Positions 23,567 through 32,605 of a stretch of 64,000 nucleotides of DNA are shown piece after piece. Position numbers and translations under genes: made by a program. Below the pieces are notes generated by a model. The model was not told the DNA's origin. It saw only the letters and a list, made by a program, of their open reading frames with translations, and searched no databases. The DNA is from Faecalibacterium langellae (lineage in GTDB: Bacteria; Bacillota; Clostridia; Oscillospirales; Ruminococcaceae): positions 37,284-101,283 of the forward strand of contig NZ_NMTR01000006.1 in assembly GCF_002549775.1 (NCBI RefSeq), read 5' to 3'. Within the stretch, counting starts at the first letter, position 1, and every line of letters begins with the position of its first letter.

Positions 23567-24433
23567 ATGGCACACGCTCCTAAATCTCAGTCTGAAAAAG
23601 CTACGCTGGCGGCACGCCGTGCATGGTGCTATCTGGTGCTGGTGGTCATCAGCTTTCTGTGCCTGTTCTTCTTCTACGTGCTGGTGATCAACTCCACCCG
23701 CAACCACTTCGAGATCCAGAAAGGCTTCTCGCTGCTGCCGGGCGGCGCGTTCGTCACCAACCTGAAGAACGTGCTGGCCGACGCCAACATCCCGGTGCTC
23801 ACCGGCATCCGCAACAGCCTGATCGTGTCCGCCTTCTCGGCGGCGTTCAGCGTCTACTTCTCGGCCCTGACGGCTTACGGCATCTACGCCTATAACTTCA
23901 AGTTCAAGAAGGCCGCCTTTGCCCTCATCCTGCTGATTATGACCATGCCCACGCAGGTGTCGGCCCTGGGCTTTTTGCAGCTGATCACCAAGATGGGCCT
24001 GAAGAACAGCTTCATCCCGCTGATCGTGCCCAGCATCGCAGCGCCCACCGTCTTCTTCTTCATGAAGCAGTACCTGGATGCGTCCCTGCCCATGGAGATC
24101 GTGGAAGCGGCCCGCATTGACGGCGCAGGCGAGTTCTACACCTTTAATAAGATCGTGCTGCCCATCATGAAACCGGCCCTGGCCGTGCAGGCCATCTTCT
24201 CCTTCGTGGCCAGCTGGAACAACTACTTCATCCCCGCGCTGGTGCTGGACAGTGCCGACAAAAAGACCCTGCCCATCCTCATCGCACAGCTGCGCAGCGC
24301 AGACTTCCTGAAGTTTGATATGGGCAAGGTGTATATGATGGTGGCCATCGCCATCCTGCCCGTCATCGTCGTGTACCTGCTGCTGTCGAAATTCATCGTC
24401 CGCGGCGTGGCACTGGGTGGTGTCAAAGGCTAA
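23567..24433 (+). CDS. Sugar ABC transporter permease (MalG type)
   Basis: A 288-residue second permease with six membrane spans and the EAA loop EAARIDGAGEFYTFNKIVLP. The ending FIVRGVALGGVKG is typical of MalG-type proteins. AAAGGAGGG lies upstream within the end of the previous gene. It is the last gene of the operon; its natural terminator has been split by insertion of the conjugative element that starts 27 bases after the stop codon. Confidence 0.92.
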   Translation: MAHAPKSQSEKATLAARRAWCYLVLVVISFLCLFFFYVLVINSTRNHFEIQKGFSLLPGGAFVTNLKNVLADANIPVLTGIRNSLIVSAFSAAFSVYFSALTAYGIYAYNFKFKKAAFALILLIMTMPTQVSALGFLQLITKMGLKNSFIPLIVPSIAAPTVFFFMKQYLDASLPMEIVEAARIDGAGEFYTFNKIVLPIMKPALAVQAIFSFVASWNNYFIPALVLDSADKKTLPILIAQLRSADFLKFDMGKVYMMVAIAILPVIVVYLLLSKFIVRGVALGGVKG

Positions 24434-24446
24434 TGTGATTCAAACG

Positions 24447-24464
24447 AAAAAGGGAACGGCGAAA
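24447..24464 (+). other. attL: left half of the host terminator plus core
   Basis: AAAAAGGGAACGGC (24447-24460) followed by the core GAAA. It is exactly complementary to GCCGTTCCCTTTTT at 51717-51730 on the other side of the element. Joining the two sides through one GAAA rebuilds a 14-bp stem with a GAAA tetraloop flanked by A and T runs, a classic bidirectional terminator for the two convergent host operons. Confidence 0.8.
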
Positions 24465-24487
24465 GGTGCCTCCCGATAAGAAAACAT
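24465..24487 (+). repeat. Left terminal inverted repeat of ICE-B
   Basis: GGTGCCTCCCGATAAGAAAACAT reads against the reverse complement of 51690-51712. The shared parts are GCCTCC and ATAAGAAAACAT, separated by two differing bases. Confidence 0.7.
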
Positions 24488-24502
24488 CGTGAGGCAAGAG
24501 AG

Positions 24503-24530
24503 AAACGGTATAGCTTCGGCTATGCCGTTT
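24503..24530. terminator. Hairpin at the 3' end of the ICE recombinase gene
   Basis: AAACGGTATAGC (24503-24514) pairs with GCTATGCCGTTT (24519-24530) around TTCG, with one G-U. T runs flank it, stronger on the plus strand. It ends three bases before the recombinase stop codon at 24534-24536 (minus strand), so it can terminate the recombinase transcript and block read-in from the host. Confidence 0.65.
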
Positions 24531-24533
24531 TTC

Positions 24534-26261
<1,728 letters not shown>

Positions 26262-26307
26262 TCATTATACCGCGCTTTCTTTTTCCTGTCTGCCTGTTAG
26301 GAGGATT

Positions 26308-26481
26308 TCAAGTCACAGTTTCTTTCTGGACATCGGCTTTTATCAAGTTCTCCAGTTTGGAGGCGATCGTTTGATTTCCCTTTTGAGGAAAGAAAGAATT
26401 GACGATAAAGGTCGTGTTGCCGATCTTCTTTTTGCTCCGCATAGGCGGGGCATATTTATTTTCAGATTGATTTTTCTGCAT
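26308..26481 (-). CDS. TnpW-like small transposon protein, 57 aa
   Basis: A short basic protein containing KKKIGNTTFIVNSFFPQKGN and ASKLENLIKADVQ, a pattern I recognise from the TnpW-type proteins encoded beside the recombinase in Tn4451/Tn1549-like elements. Its role there is not settled. GGGGC lies before the ATG at 26481. It is encoded directly upstream of the recombinase gene and in the same orientation. Confidence 0.7.
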   Translation of the reverse strand: MQKNQSENKYAPPMRSKKKIGNTTFIVNSFFPQKGNQTIASKLENLIKADVQKETVT

Positions 26482-26889
26482 GATAAAGCCCCTTTCATGC
26501 CATTTCATTAAAACCATAAAAGAGGCAGAAAACGGATGGCTGCTGGCCGCAGCTCCACGGGAATTTCACCCCGGCCCATGCTGATGGGTGCGCCGCGCAA
26601 TGCTTTGAGGGCGTTCAACGCGGGAGTCTCATTGTCCTGTCTGTGCATCTTCGCCCACAGGTTGCCACACCTGTTTCGCGGCCTGGTTTTGTCGCTCGCC
26701 TGTTTGGTAGGGGTCCCGTCCTGCGGACTTGCAACAGGGTCATGGCGCACCGGCCGATCGGCTCCACACAGACAGATCGTATCCGTCTGCCTTATGCTGC
26801 CCGAAGGCTTTCTTTGTCAAGGAACAATAAGGCTTTGTCGGCCTGCAAAAGCACATCAACAGCGGATATGCTTTTGCGGAACGACAAAT
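26482..26889. other. Gene-free stretch of ICE-B
   Basis: About 400 bases with no open frame I trust. The one 80-residue frame on the minus strand (26508-26750) lacks a ribosome site and looks unlike a protein. GC-rich and foldable; nothing recognised apart from the hairpin at its right end. Confidence 0.5.
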
Positions 26890-26937
26890 AGCCCATAACG
26901 GGAAGCGTGGAAAGGGGACACGCTCCCCGCATGGGCT
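26890..26937 (-). terminator. Long hairpin after the small helix-turn-helix gene
   Basis: AGCCCAT pairs with ATGGGCT and the inner GGGAAGCGTG with CACGCTCCC, a stem of about 17 bp. It lies seven bases after the stop codon of the gene at 26944 and probably ends that transcript, although no long T run follows. Confidence 0.55.
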
Positions 26938-26943
26938 AAAAGA

Positions 26944-27186
26944 TTATCCTACATGAAAAGCAAGGGTGCGGGTAATAAGGCGCACTTGCAGCCTGTTACG
27001 CATTTCCTCGTCCACATAGGAATAGGTATTGCCCGCGTCGTCTTTCAGCGTGCGGGTACAAAGTTTCGCTATGTAACCCTCGTAGTGCTTCAAGATCGCG
27101 CACATGGCGGTTGTGTCGCCGTTTGCCGCTGCGGAAATGACAGGGAACGGCAACAGATTTTCAGACTTCCTAACGGTATTCATCAT
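26944..27186 (-). CDS. Helix-turn-helix regulator of the Tn916 Orf8 type
   Basis: An 80-residue protein with LPFPVISAAANGDTTAMCAI and LKHYEGYIAKLC, the pattern of the small regulator encoded next to the Orf7-type sigma factor in Tn916-like elements. The gene overlaps the sigma factor gene by 17 bases, so the two are coupled. GGAGGG lies eight bases before the double ATG. The pair likely governs excision or transfer genes. Confidence 0.8.
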   Translation of the reverse strand: MMNTVRKSENLLPFPVISAAANGDTTAMCAILKHYEGYIAKLCTRTLKDDAGNTYSYVDEEMRNRLQVRLITRTLAFHVG

Positions 27187-27607
27187 CTGCTTTTCCCTCC
27201 AAATACTGTTTGATTTTCGCAAGCGCGGATTTCCTGTGCCGGAAAACCGTCGTGCGTACAACATTCAGCAGTTCGCCAATTTCCGCGTCGCTCATATCCA
27301 AGAAGTAGGACAAAAGGATAATGTCGCGTTTCCTTTCGGGCAAAGCGTTAAGGGCTTCGGCAAGCAGTTCATTTTTGACGAGTACATCAAAGCCGGACAC
27401 TTGAAAACGGAAATAATCGCTTTCGTATTCGTCCGTTGTGAAAAGCTGCGCGAGTTCGCTTTCGCTCAAATCCGAAAAAGTAACTTCGCGTGCTGCGCGT
27501 TTCGCAAGAGTGCGGCGGTGGCTTTTCGCTTCGCCGACCAAAGTTTTCTTTGCTAATGCGTCGTACTGATGTTGTATTCTTTCCTTGTCGGAAGAAGATA
27601 GCTCCAT
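27170..27607 (-). CDS. Sigma-70 family sigma factor of the Tn916 Orf7 type
   Basis: A 145-residue sigma-like protein. The C-terminal region 4 is clear (LPERKRDIILLSYFLDMSDA followed by EIGELLNVVRTTVFRHRKSA), while region 2 is weak, as in Orf7 of Tn916. The start at 27607 has AGGAGG eight bases upstream; a GTG three codons earlier falls too close to that site. It overlaps the small regulator gene downstream. Confidence 0.85.
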   Translation of the reverse strand: MELSSSDKERIQHQYDALAKKTLVGEAKSHRRTLAKRAAREVTFSDLSESELAQLFTTDEYESDYFRFQVSGFDVLVKNELLAEALNALPERKRDIILLSYFLDMSDAEIGELLNVVRTTVFRHRKSALAKIKQYLEGKADDEYR

Positions 27608-28002
27608 AGAGTTCACCTCCTTCCCGCGTGGAGTAGAGGACGGGAGTTAAGGGCTTGTCCTCTCTGCCCCTTTCGCTCCGTACCCGTTCGGGAGATGGCT
27701 CTTGAGTGCGCTTTTCAGAAAAAAGTTGAAAAAAGCAAAATGCGCCCGTCCGCAAGACGCGGACGGGCGCAAAGGAAATGTAAGCAGTAGCTAAATGTAT
27801 TGACAGTTCACATTCATAGCCGGAATATCCCGCTTGCGGAGCATAGCTTTTTTTGACCGCAAAGCATTAGGCGGGTTACAGTAAATAAAAATGGACACGG
27901 CGATACCTCCCCGATACCGCCGTATCCTTAAAAAAGGGCGACTTTAATACACTACCCGCAATCCATTCTATAATAGGGAACAGCGGCTTTTGCGCAATAT
28001 TA
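27608..28002. other. Gene-free stretch with one perfect hairpin
   Basis: No protein gene is visible. A perfect 12-bp stem (27742-27753 with 27759-27770, GCGCCCGTCCGC) stands alone and may end a leader transcript or insulate the sigma gene from the cargo. Promoters for the sigma gene should lie here, but none is clear to me. Confidence 0.45.
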
Positions 28003-28053
28003 AATAAAAAAGCCGATAACACATAGGTTTTTTGACCTAATGCGTTATCGGCT
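28003..28053 (-). terminator. Terminator of the RlmN/Cfr-like gene
   Basis: On the minus strand a stem starting AGCCGATAAC and closing GTTATCGGCT is followed by TTTTTTATTT, about 27 bases after the stop codon. Confidence 0.85.
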
Positions 28054-28080
28054 CTGCGTCTATGCGTCTGGCACTTTTAA

Positions 28081-29064
28081 TCATTTTTTTTTGAATTTAT
28101 TATATGTGTTAGCTAACTGTCCACAAGCCGCGTTAATCTCTCTGCCATGAGAAACTCTCATAGTAACTTCAAGTCCTGCTTGCTCTAATTGATGTTTGAA
28201 TGCAACTATTTCCCGTTTCTGTGGTGCTTTAATTCTTGAATTGCTTGTTGGGTTGTATTGTAACACGTTAATCATAACTTTTTTGCCCCGAAACCATTTT
28301 GCAAGTTGTCTTACATCTGAGGGCCGGTCATTTATACCCGGTAAAAGCAAATACGCAAAGACAATTTTGCGATTATGCCTTTCAGAATAGGATAAGGCTT
28401 GCTTAACAACATCTTCAATAGCATATATGCGCATGTGAGGAATAATACGATTTCTTGCAGATTGTGTTGCTGCGTGTAAAGATATTGTCAACTGAATTTT
28501 AAGATGTTCCTCGCGCAATTTTTTTAATTGATCAACCGGACCAACTGTTGATATGGTAATGCCGTCGGTTGGAAAGTTGAGCCCATATCTATCTCGGAGA
28601 ATATGGATTGCTTTTATCAAGTTGTCATAATTGAATAAAGGCTCTCCCATACCCATAAAAACGATACGGTTTACTTTTCGACGCAACAATATAATCTGTT
28701 GTACGATTTCTGACGATGTTAGATTACGAACAAAGCCATTTCGCCCGGACTCACAAAAAATACAACCAACAGGACAACCGACTTGTGTGCTCACGCAAAC
28801 AGTTCCACCATCTCGCCGCTTGATAAAAACCGTTTCAATGTATTTGTTGTCTTTCAGTTCGTAAACATACTTTTCAGTATCACTGCTTTTGCAAATATTT
28901 TTTACCAACATTGATAGATTTTTTTTGCGTGGTAATTGCTTATATAATTCTTCATATAAGGCTTTTGCTTCATTCTCGCCAATAACTTCCGACATTTCTT
29001 TGTAAGTAAATCCGTATGGATCATTCCGTACTTCCGCAGGCGTATATTTAGGTAAACGTTTCAT
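28081..29064 (-). CDS. Radical-SAM 23S rRNA A2503 methyltransferase, RlmN/Cfr-like
   Basis: A 327-residue radical-SAM protein. The cluster motif is CPVGCIFC (Cys97, 101, 104), followed by RNGFVRNLTSSEIVQQIILL, FMGMGEPLFNYDNLIKAI and a C-terminal INAACGQLANTY holding the second catalytic cysteine. All are features of enzymes that methylate A2503 of 23S rRNA. RlmN is housekeeping (C2 methyl); Cfr gives resistance to phenicols, lincosamides and oxazolidinones (C8 methyl). The AT-rich composition, place on a conjugative element and antibiotic-style leader favour an acquired resistance-type role, but sequence alone does not decide between C2 and C8. Confidence 0.8.
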   Translation of the reverse strand: MKRLPKYTPAEVRNDPYGFTYKEMSEVIGENEAKALYEELYKQLPRKKNLSMLVKNICKSSDTEKYVYELKDNKYIETVFIKRRDGGTVCVSTQVGCPVGCIFCESGRNGFVRNLTSSEIVQQIILLRRKVNRIVFMGMGEPLFNYDNLIKAIHILRDRYGLNFPTDGITISTVGPVDQLKKLREEHLKIQLTISLHAATQSARNRIIPHMRIYAIEDVVKQALSYSERHNRKIVFAYLLLPGINDRPSDVRQLAKWFRGKKVMINVLQYNPTSNSRIKAPQKREIVAFKHQLEQAGLEVTMRVSHGREINAACGQLANTYNKFKKK

Positions 29065-29080
29065 TTTTATATCCTTTCTT

Positions 29081-29266
29081 CTAAATAATAAAAGTTTGTT
29101 TTTCTGTATTTTTGATTACAATCTCTAATTTTTCTACATCAATGATATGCGTCAATTTGCATTTAGGGCAGAAAAGAGGAAAATCTTTTAATACAGTATT
29201 ATGAAATACTTGAACTCTCGTCTTTCCGTTACAAATCGGACATTTTATCCAATATTTTTTAAGCAT
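29081..29266 (-). CDS. Cysteine-rich KTR-type small protein
   Basis: A 61-residue zinc-ribbon-like protein with KCPICNGKTRVQVF and LFCPKCKLTHII, giving two CX2C pairs and the KTR signature. Proteins of this kind are encoded next to ribosome-targeted resistance genes in conjugative transposons; their role is not known to me. It shares the leader transcript with the RlmN/Cfr-like gene 16 bases downstream. Confidence 0.8.
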   Translation of the reverse strand: MLKKYWIKCPICNGKTRVQVFHNTVLKDFPLFCPKCKLTHIIDVEKLEIVIKNTEKQTFII

Positions 29267-29291
29267 TATATTTCACTCGTCCTTTTTACAC

Positions 29292-29336
29292 AAAAAAATG
29301 CAGGTCAATCCTCAACATGAGCATTGACCTGCATTT
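29292..29336 (-). terminator. Second leader terminator before the KTR gene
   Basis: A perfect 14-bp stem (29296-29309 with 29323-29336, AAATGCAGGTCAAT) followed on the minus strand by seven T. It lies about 26 bases before the KTR gene, inside the same leader. Confidence 0.75.
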
Positions 29337-29441
29337 ATAATGCACAGAGCAGTACAACAAAACTAAGGCATAGCTTGCACTATGTCTATACTATATCTAT
29401 ACGTCGTTAGTTTTTTGTATAGCATCCGCAAAATAAGCATG

Positions 29442-29468
29442 ACAAAAAAGCCCATGTTGAAAATGGGA
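29442..29468 (-). terminator. First leader terminator (attenuator)
   Basis: On the minus strand CCCAT and ATGGG form a short stem followed by CTTTTTTG. It lies about 20 bases after the leader peptide stop. Competing pairings exist: ATAAGCAT at 29433-29440 with ATGCTTAT near 29484-29491, and ATAGCAT near 29420 with ATGCTAT near 29501-29507, so ribosome position could decide which forms. Confidence 0.65.
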
Positions 29469-29487
29469 AAATCCTTTTTTTCAATGC

Positions 29488-29514
29488 TTATCTAATACGC
29501 ATGCTATGCAACAT
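29488..29514 (-). CDS. Leader peptide MLHSMRIR
   Basis: An eight-residue open frame with AAAAGGAGG a few bases upstream, placed between a consensus promoter and an intrinsic terminator. Such peptides sense slowed ribosomes in front of tet- and erm-type genes: stalling on the peptide lets an anti-terminator form. Here it should make the KTR and RlmN/Cfr-like genes respond to ribosome-targeting drugs. The role is inferred from layout. Confidence 0.6.
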   Translation of the reverse strand: MLHSMRIR

Positions 29515-29542
29515 AAACGCCGCCTCCTTTTACATAAATTTT

Positions 29543-29571
29543 ATTTTATCAGAAAATCAGTCTACTGTCAA
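29543..29571 (-). promoter_or_regulatory. Promoter of the attenuated leader
   Basis: On the minus strand: TTGACA, 17-base spacer, TAAAAT. It would drive a leader of about 270 bases with an eight-codon peptide and two terminators before the first gene. Confidence 0.75.
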
Positions 29572-29664
29572 TACACAACAGGAAGTATTTAACCTAATGA
29601 TATGAATTGTGTGGACATATCCAAAAAGAAAGGTGAACTGTAAAATGTAACAGGGTGAATTAAA

Positions 29665-30021
29665 ATGGCAAAAAGACCCGTACCATTGTACGACTTTAAG
29701 GCTTTCGGGGCAGCTATAAAAGCCGCGAGAAATGAATACGGCGAGAGCCGCAAAAAGGTAAGCGACGAGTTATATATTTCCCCGCGCTACCTTGCGAATA
29801 TCGAGAACAAGGGACAACAGCCGAGTTTACAGGTATTCTATGACCTTGTAACCCGGTATCATATTTCGGTAGATCAATTTTTCTTCCCGAACAGCAATGC
29901 GGAGAAATCCACCGGGCGGCGGCAGCTTGACGCGCTGCTGGACGGTATGAGCGATAAAGGCATACGGATTGTAACCGCAACAGCAAGGGAGATAACGGAA
30001 GTCGAAAAAGCAGAGGATTAA
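29665..30021 (+). CDS. XRE-family regulator of ICE-B
   Basis: A 118-residue protein with an N-terminal helix-turn-helix (FGAAIKAARNEYGESRKKVS, then LYISPRYLANIENKG) and a helical C-terminus ending TATAREITEVEKAED. It resembles the small XRE regulators encoded next to mobC in Tn1549-like elements and probably represses the transfer genes. It is divergent from the attenuated cargo operon. GGTGA lies six bases before the ATG. Confidence 0.85.
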   Translation: MAKRPVPLYDFKAFGAAIKAARNEYGESRKKVSDELYISPRYLANIENKGQQPSLQVFYDLVTRYHISVDQFFFPNSNAEKSTGRRQLDALLDGMSDKGIRIVTATAREITEVEKAED

Positions 30022-30043
30022 CCTCACAATATGAGAAATCGGG

Positions 30044-30078
30044 AGATTGCAGCGCATGGCGGCTGCAATCTTTTTTTG
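30044..30078 (+). terminator. Terminator of the XRE gene
   Basis: Stem AGATTGCAGC (30044-30053) with GCTGCAATCT (30062-30071), then TTTTTTT. It lies 22 bases after the stop codon. Confidence 0.85.
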
Positions 30079-30108
30079 CGTCCAAAATCAAAGGAACGCG
30101 CAACAAAT

Positions 30109-30230
30109 ACCGCCTTTCGGTGGGGGTATGGAGTAGATAGCAAGCACAGCAAGCGAGTACCCGCTTGCGGATTTTGCGCTGTTCAGGTCCCTTGCCCGAA
30201 CAGTCAAAATTGCTTGCTGGGATATCCCAG
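30109..30230 (+). other. Candidate oriT region of ICE-B
   Basis: A gene-free stretch directly upstream of mobC with several small inverted repeats: TACCGCC/GGTGGGGGTA near 30109, CTGTTCAGG/CCCGAACAG at 30179-30203 and the palindrome CTGGGATATCCCAG at 30217-30230. The transfer origin is expected here from the position of mobC and the relaxase. I cannot point to the nick site. Confidence 0.5.
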
Positions 30231-30256
30231 ACCCTTATGAGAAACGGAGGCTGCCC

Positions 30257-30586
30257 ATGGCGAACCGAAAGCGGAATATTCAGATGAAATTCTATGTGAC
30301 GGAGGAGGAAAAACGGCTCATAGATGAAAAGATGGCGCAGCTCCCCACACGGCGGTACGGCGCGTATCTGCGGAAGATGGCGATAGACGGGTATATCATC
30401 CAGCTTGACACCACGGATATCAAGCGGATGAACGCCGCCCTGTCCGCCATTGGTCGGAACGTCAATCAGATCGCCAAGCGTGTCAACGCCGGAGGCGGCG
30501 CGTACAAAGCGGATATGCGGGAGATACAGGAGAGGCTGGATGAGATATGGCAGTTACAAAGACGCATCCTATCAAGTCAACGCTGA
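30257..30586 (+). CDS. mobC: MobC-type relaxosome accessory protein
   Basis: A 109-residue DNA-binding protein that helps the relaxase open oriT. It starts NRKRNIQMKFYVTEEEKRLI, a ribbon-helix-helix-like N-terminus, and contains the family stretch MNAALSAIGRNVNQIAKRVN. CGGAGG precedes the ATG. It overlaps the relaxase gene by 40 bases, so the two are coupled. Confidence 0.9.
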   Translation: MANRKRNIQMKFYVTEEEKRLIDEKMAQLPTRRYGAYLRKMAIDGYIIQLDTTDIKRMNAALSAIGRNVNQIAKRVNAGGGAYKADMREIQERLDEIWQLQRRILSSQR

Positions 30587-31893
30587 AAGCGGCCATTGAC
30601 TATATCTGCAACCCGGAAAAGACGGACGGAAAGCTGCTTGTATCCTCCTATGGCTGCGCCGCCGAGACTGCGGATATCGAATTTGCCTGGACCCGCCGCC
30701 ATGCCATCGACAAGGGAACGAACCTGGGCCGCCACCTGATCCAAGCCTTTCAGCCTGGGGAGGTCACGCCGGAGCAGGCCCATGAGATCGGCATGGAGCT
30801 TGCAAAAGAGATCCTGGGCGGCAGGTATGAGTTCGTCCTGACCACCCACATAGACCGGGATCACGTCCATAACCACCTGATCTTCAACGCCGTCAGCTTT
30901 GCGGATCATAAGCACTACCATTCCAACAAGCGCAGCTATCACTTCATCCGCCGCACCTCAGACCGGCTCTGCAAGGAGCACGGCCTGTCCGTCATCGTTC
31001 CCGGCAGGGACAAGGGCAAAAGCTACATCGAGCATCAGGCGGAGCGGACCGGCACCAGCTATAAGGCGAAGCTGCGCGCCGCCATCGACCGGCTGCTGCC
31101 CGGCTGCCATGATTTAGAGGAGCTGCTGGTGCGGTTGCAGCGGGAGGGCTATGCGCTCAAGCGGGGCAAATACATTTCCGCCAGAGCGCCGGGACAGGAG
31201 CGGTTCACAAGGCTAAAGACCCTGGGCGCGGACTACGCCGAGGACGCCCTGACCGCACGGATGGCCGGACGCGCCAGACCCTCCCGCCAACCAAAGCAGC
31301 GCGGAGGCAGGGTCAGCCTGCTCATAGATATTCAGAACAACATCAAGGCCCAGCAGAGCGCGGGCTACCGCCATTGGGCGACCATCGAGAATCTGAAACG
31401 CATCGCCGAGACCAGCAACTTCCTGACGGAACACGGCATCGGCAGCATGAAGGAGCTGACGGAGTGCTGCGAGGCGGCTTCCGCCTCCGCCGCCCGGCTG
31501 AAAGCGGAGCTGCGGGAGACCGGGGTGCGGATCGAGGAGCTGACGCTGAAAATGAAGCACGTCGCCGCCTACCGTCAGCTCAAGCCCATCTATGACCGCT
31601 ATCAGGCGTCGAAGGACAAAGAGAAGTTCCTGCGGGGCTATGAGAGGGAGATCATTCTCTTTGAGGCCGCCGCTAGGGAGTGCAAGCGTCTGGGCGCGGT
31701 TCCGCTGCCATCCACGGAGCGGATGCAGGCCGAAATGGACGCGCTCACCGCCCGAAGGGCGGCGCTGACCGCCGAGCGTCAGAAGGCGCAGCGGGAGGAG
31801 CAGGACTACGCCGCCGTGCGCCGGAACGTGGAGGAGTTCCTATCCCCGCCCCGGCAGGCGCCGGCACGGCAGAAGGATATGGAGCTGGAATGA
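30547..31893 (+). CDS. Relaxase of ICE-B (MobA/MobL, MOBP type)
   Basis: Nicks oriT and pilots the transferred strand; 448 residues. The N-terminus TKTHPIKSTLKAAIDYICNP carries a candidate nucleophilic tyrosine (Tyr18), and the metal-binding motif THIDRDHVHNHLIFNAV is typical of the VirD2/MobA group. The C-terminal half is a long helical region (about residues 250-440). Overlaps mobC by 40 bases. With VirD4 and PcfB encoded later it should form the transfer complex. Confidence 0.93.
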   Translation: MAVTKTHPIKSTLKAAIDYICNPEKTDGKLLVSSYGCAAETADIEFAWTRRHAIDKGTNLGRHLIQAFQPGEVTPEQAHEIGMELAKEILGGRYEFVLTTHIDRDHVHNHLIFNAVSFADHKHYHSNKRSYHFIRRTSDRLCKEHGLSVIVPGRDKGKSYIEHQAERTGTSYKAKLRAAIDRLLPGCHDLEELLVRLQREGYALKRGKYISARAPGQERFTRLKTLGADYAEDALTARMAGRARPSRQPKQRGGRVSLLIDIQNNIKAQQSAGYRHWATIENLKRIAETSNFLTEHGIGSMKELTECCEAASASAARLKAELRETGVRIEELTLKMKHVAAYRQLKPIYDRYQASKDKEKFLRGYEREIILFEAAARECKRLGAVPLPSTERMQAEMDALTARRAALTAERQKAQREEQDYAAVRRNVEEFLSPPRQAPARQKDMELE

Positions 31894-31996
31894 CCCCTGG
31901 GGCAAACTTTTTGCCGCAATCTGCGTTTTCCCCTGGGCTTTTGCCGAAATGTCAGATATAATGAAGATACAAACGATTTTGAAGGAGGCGAACCCC

Positions 31997-32356
31997 ATGA
32001 CAAGAGGCGAGGCCTTAAAAGACTTTTTCCGCAAGACCATCCTGCCGGTGGCGTCGGCCGCGCTGCTGTACTGCATCTTCCGCTCCGCCTGCGTAAAGAA
32101 CGGGGAGCTGGATTATCTCTGGCTCTGGATCCTCTGCGGGCTGCCGTTTGGGATCTGGCGGCTGCGGCTCTGGATCATACCGGGCGGCGGCTCTCTGGGC
32201 GGCGGGATCGCCCTGTTCCTTCTGAACTTCGTCTTTGCCGGCCTTATCGGCGGCTGCGTCCTTGTCTGGCGGCTGCTGGTGGCGGCGTGGTATGTGCCGC
32301 TGACGCTGTACCGCCTGCTGACGGCGGGCTGTGCGTGTATCATCACCGAGGATTAG
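31997..32356 (+). CDS. Small membrane protein of ICE-B (possibly DUF6050)
   Basis: A 119-residue protein with three hydrophobic segments (LPVASAALLYCIF, YLWLWILCGLPFGIWRL and a long one from about residue 65 to 105). From memory it resembles a family named DUF6050, found in this element type, but I cannot confirm it. GAAGGAGG lies eight bases before the ATG at 31997. It follows the relaxase by about 100 bases. A transfer-apparatus role is possible but unproven. Confidence 0.7.
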   Translation: MTRGEALKDFFRKTILPVASAALLYCIFRSACVKNGELDYLWLWILCGLPFGIWRLRLWIIPGGGSLGGGIALFLLNFVFAGLIGGCVLVWRLLVAAWYVPLTLYRLLTAGCACIITED

Positions 32357-32438
32357 GCCCGCGCCATGGAAATGTGGAAAACGGCCGCTTTGCCGATGGA
32401 AAAGTCATTCACCGCCTAATGGAAAAGGACAGGCCTTT

Positions 32439-32505
32439 CCCACAGGACGGCAAACCGCTTTCCCACAGCGCCGCCCGGCTTGGCCGTTTGCCCACAGTCC
32501 CACAG
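32439..32505. repeat. Four CCCACAG repeats
   Basis: CCCACAG occurs at 32439, 32462, 32491 and 32499, three of them as part of TTTCCCACAG or TTTGCCCACAG, in a stretch with no gene (32357-32605). They resemble binding sites for an element protein, but no partner is known. Confidence 0.35.
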
Positions 32506-32605
32506 CGCCTACGACTGCTGCTGCCGCAAAAATCGCGTTCCCTGATAGAAAAAATCATCATTTCATGGTAGAATGGGGACAGCCCATCGAAGGAGGGAAA
32601 AGCCC

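Noticed and set aside
26508..26750. 80-codon minus-strand frame near the left end of the conjugative element
   Set aside because: No ribosome site and no protein-like pattern. I cannot exclude a conserved small gene but cannot support one.
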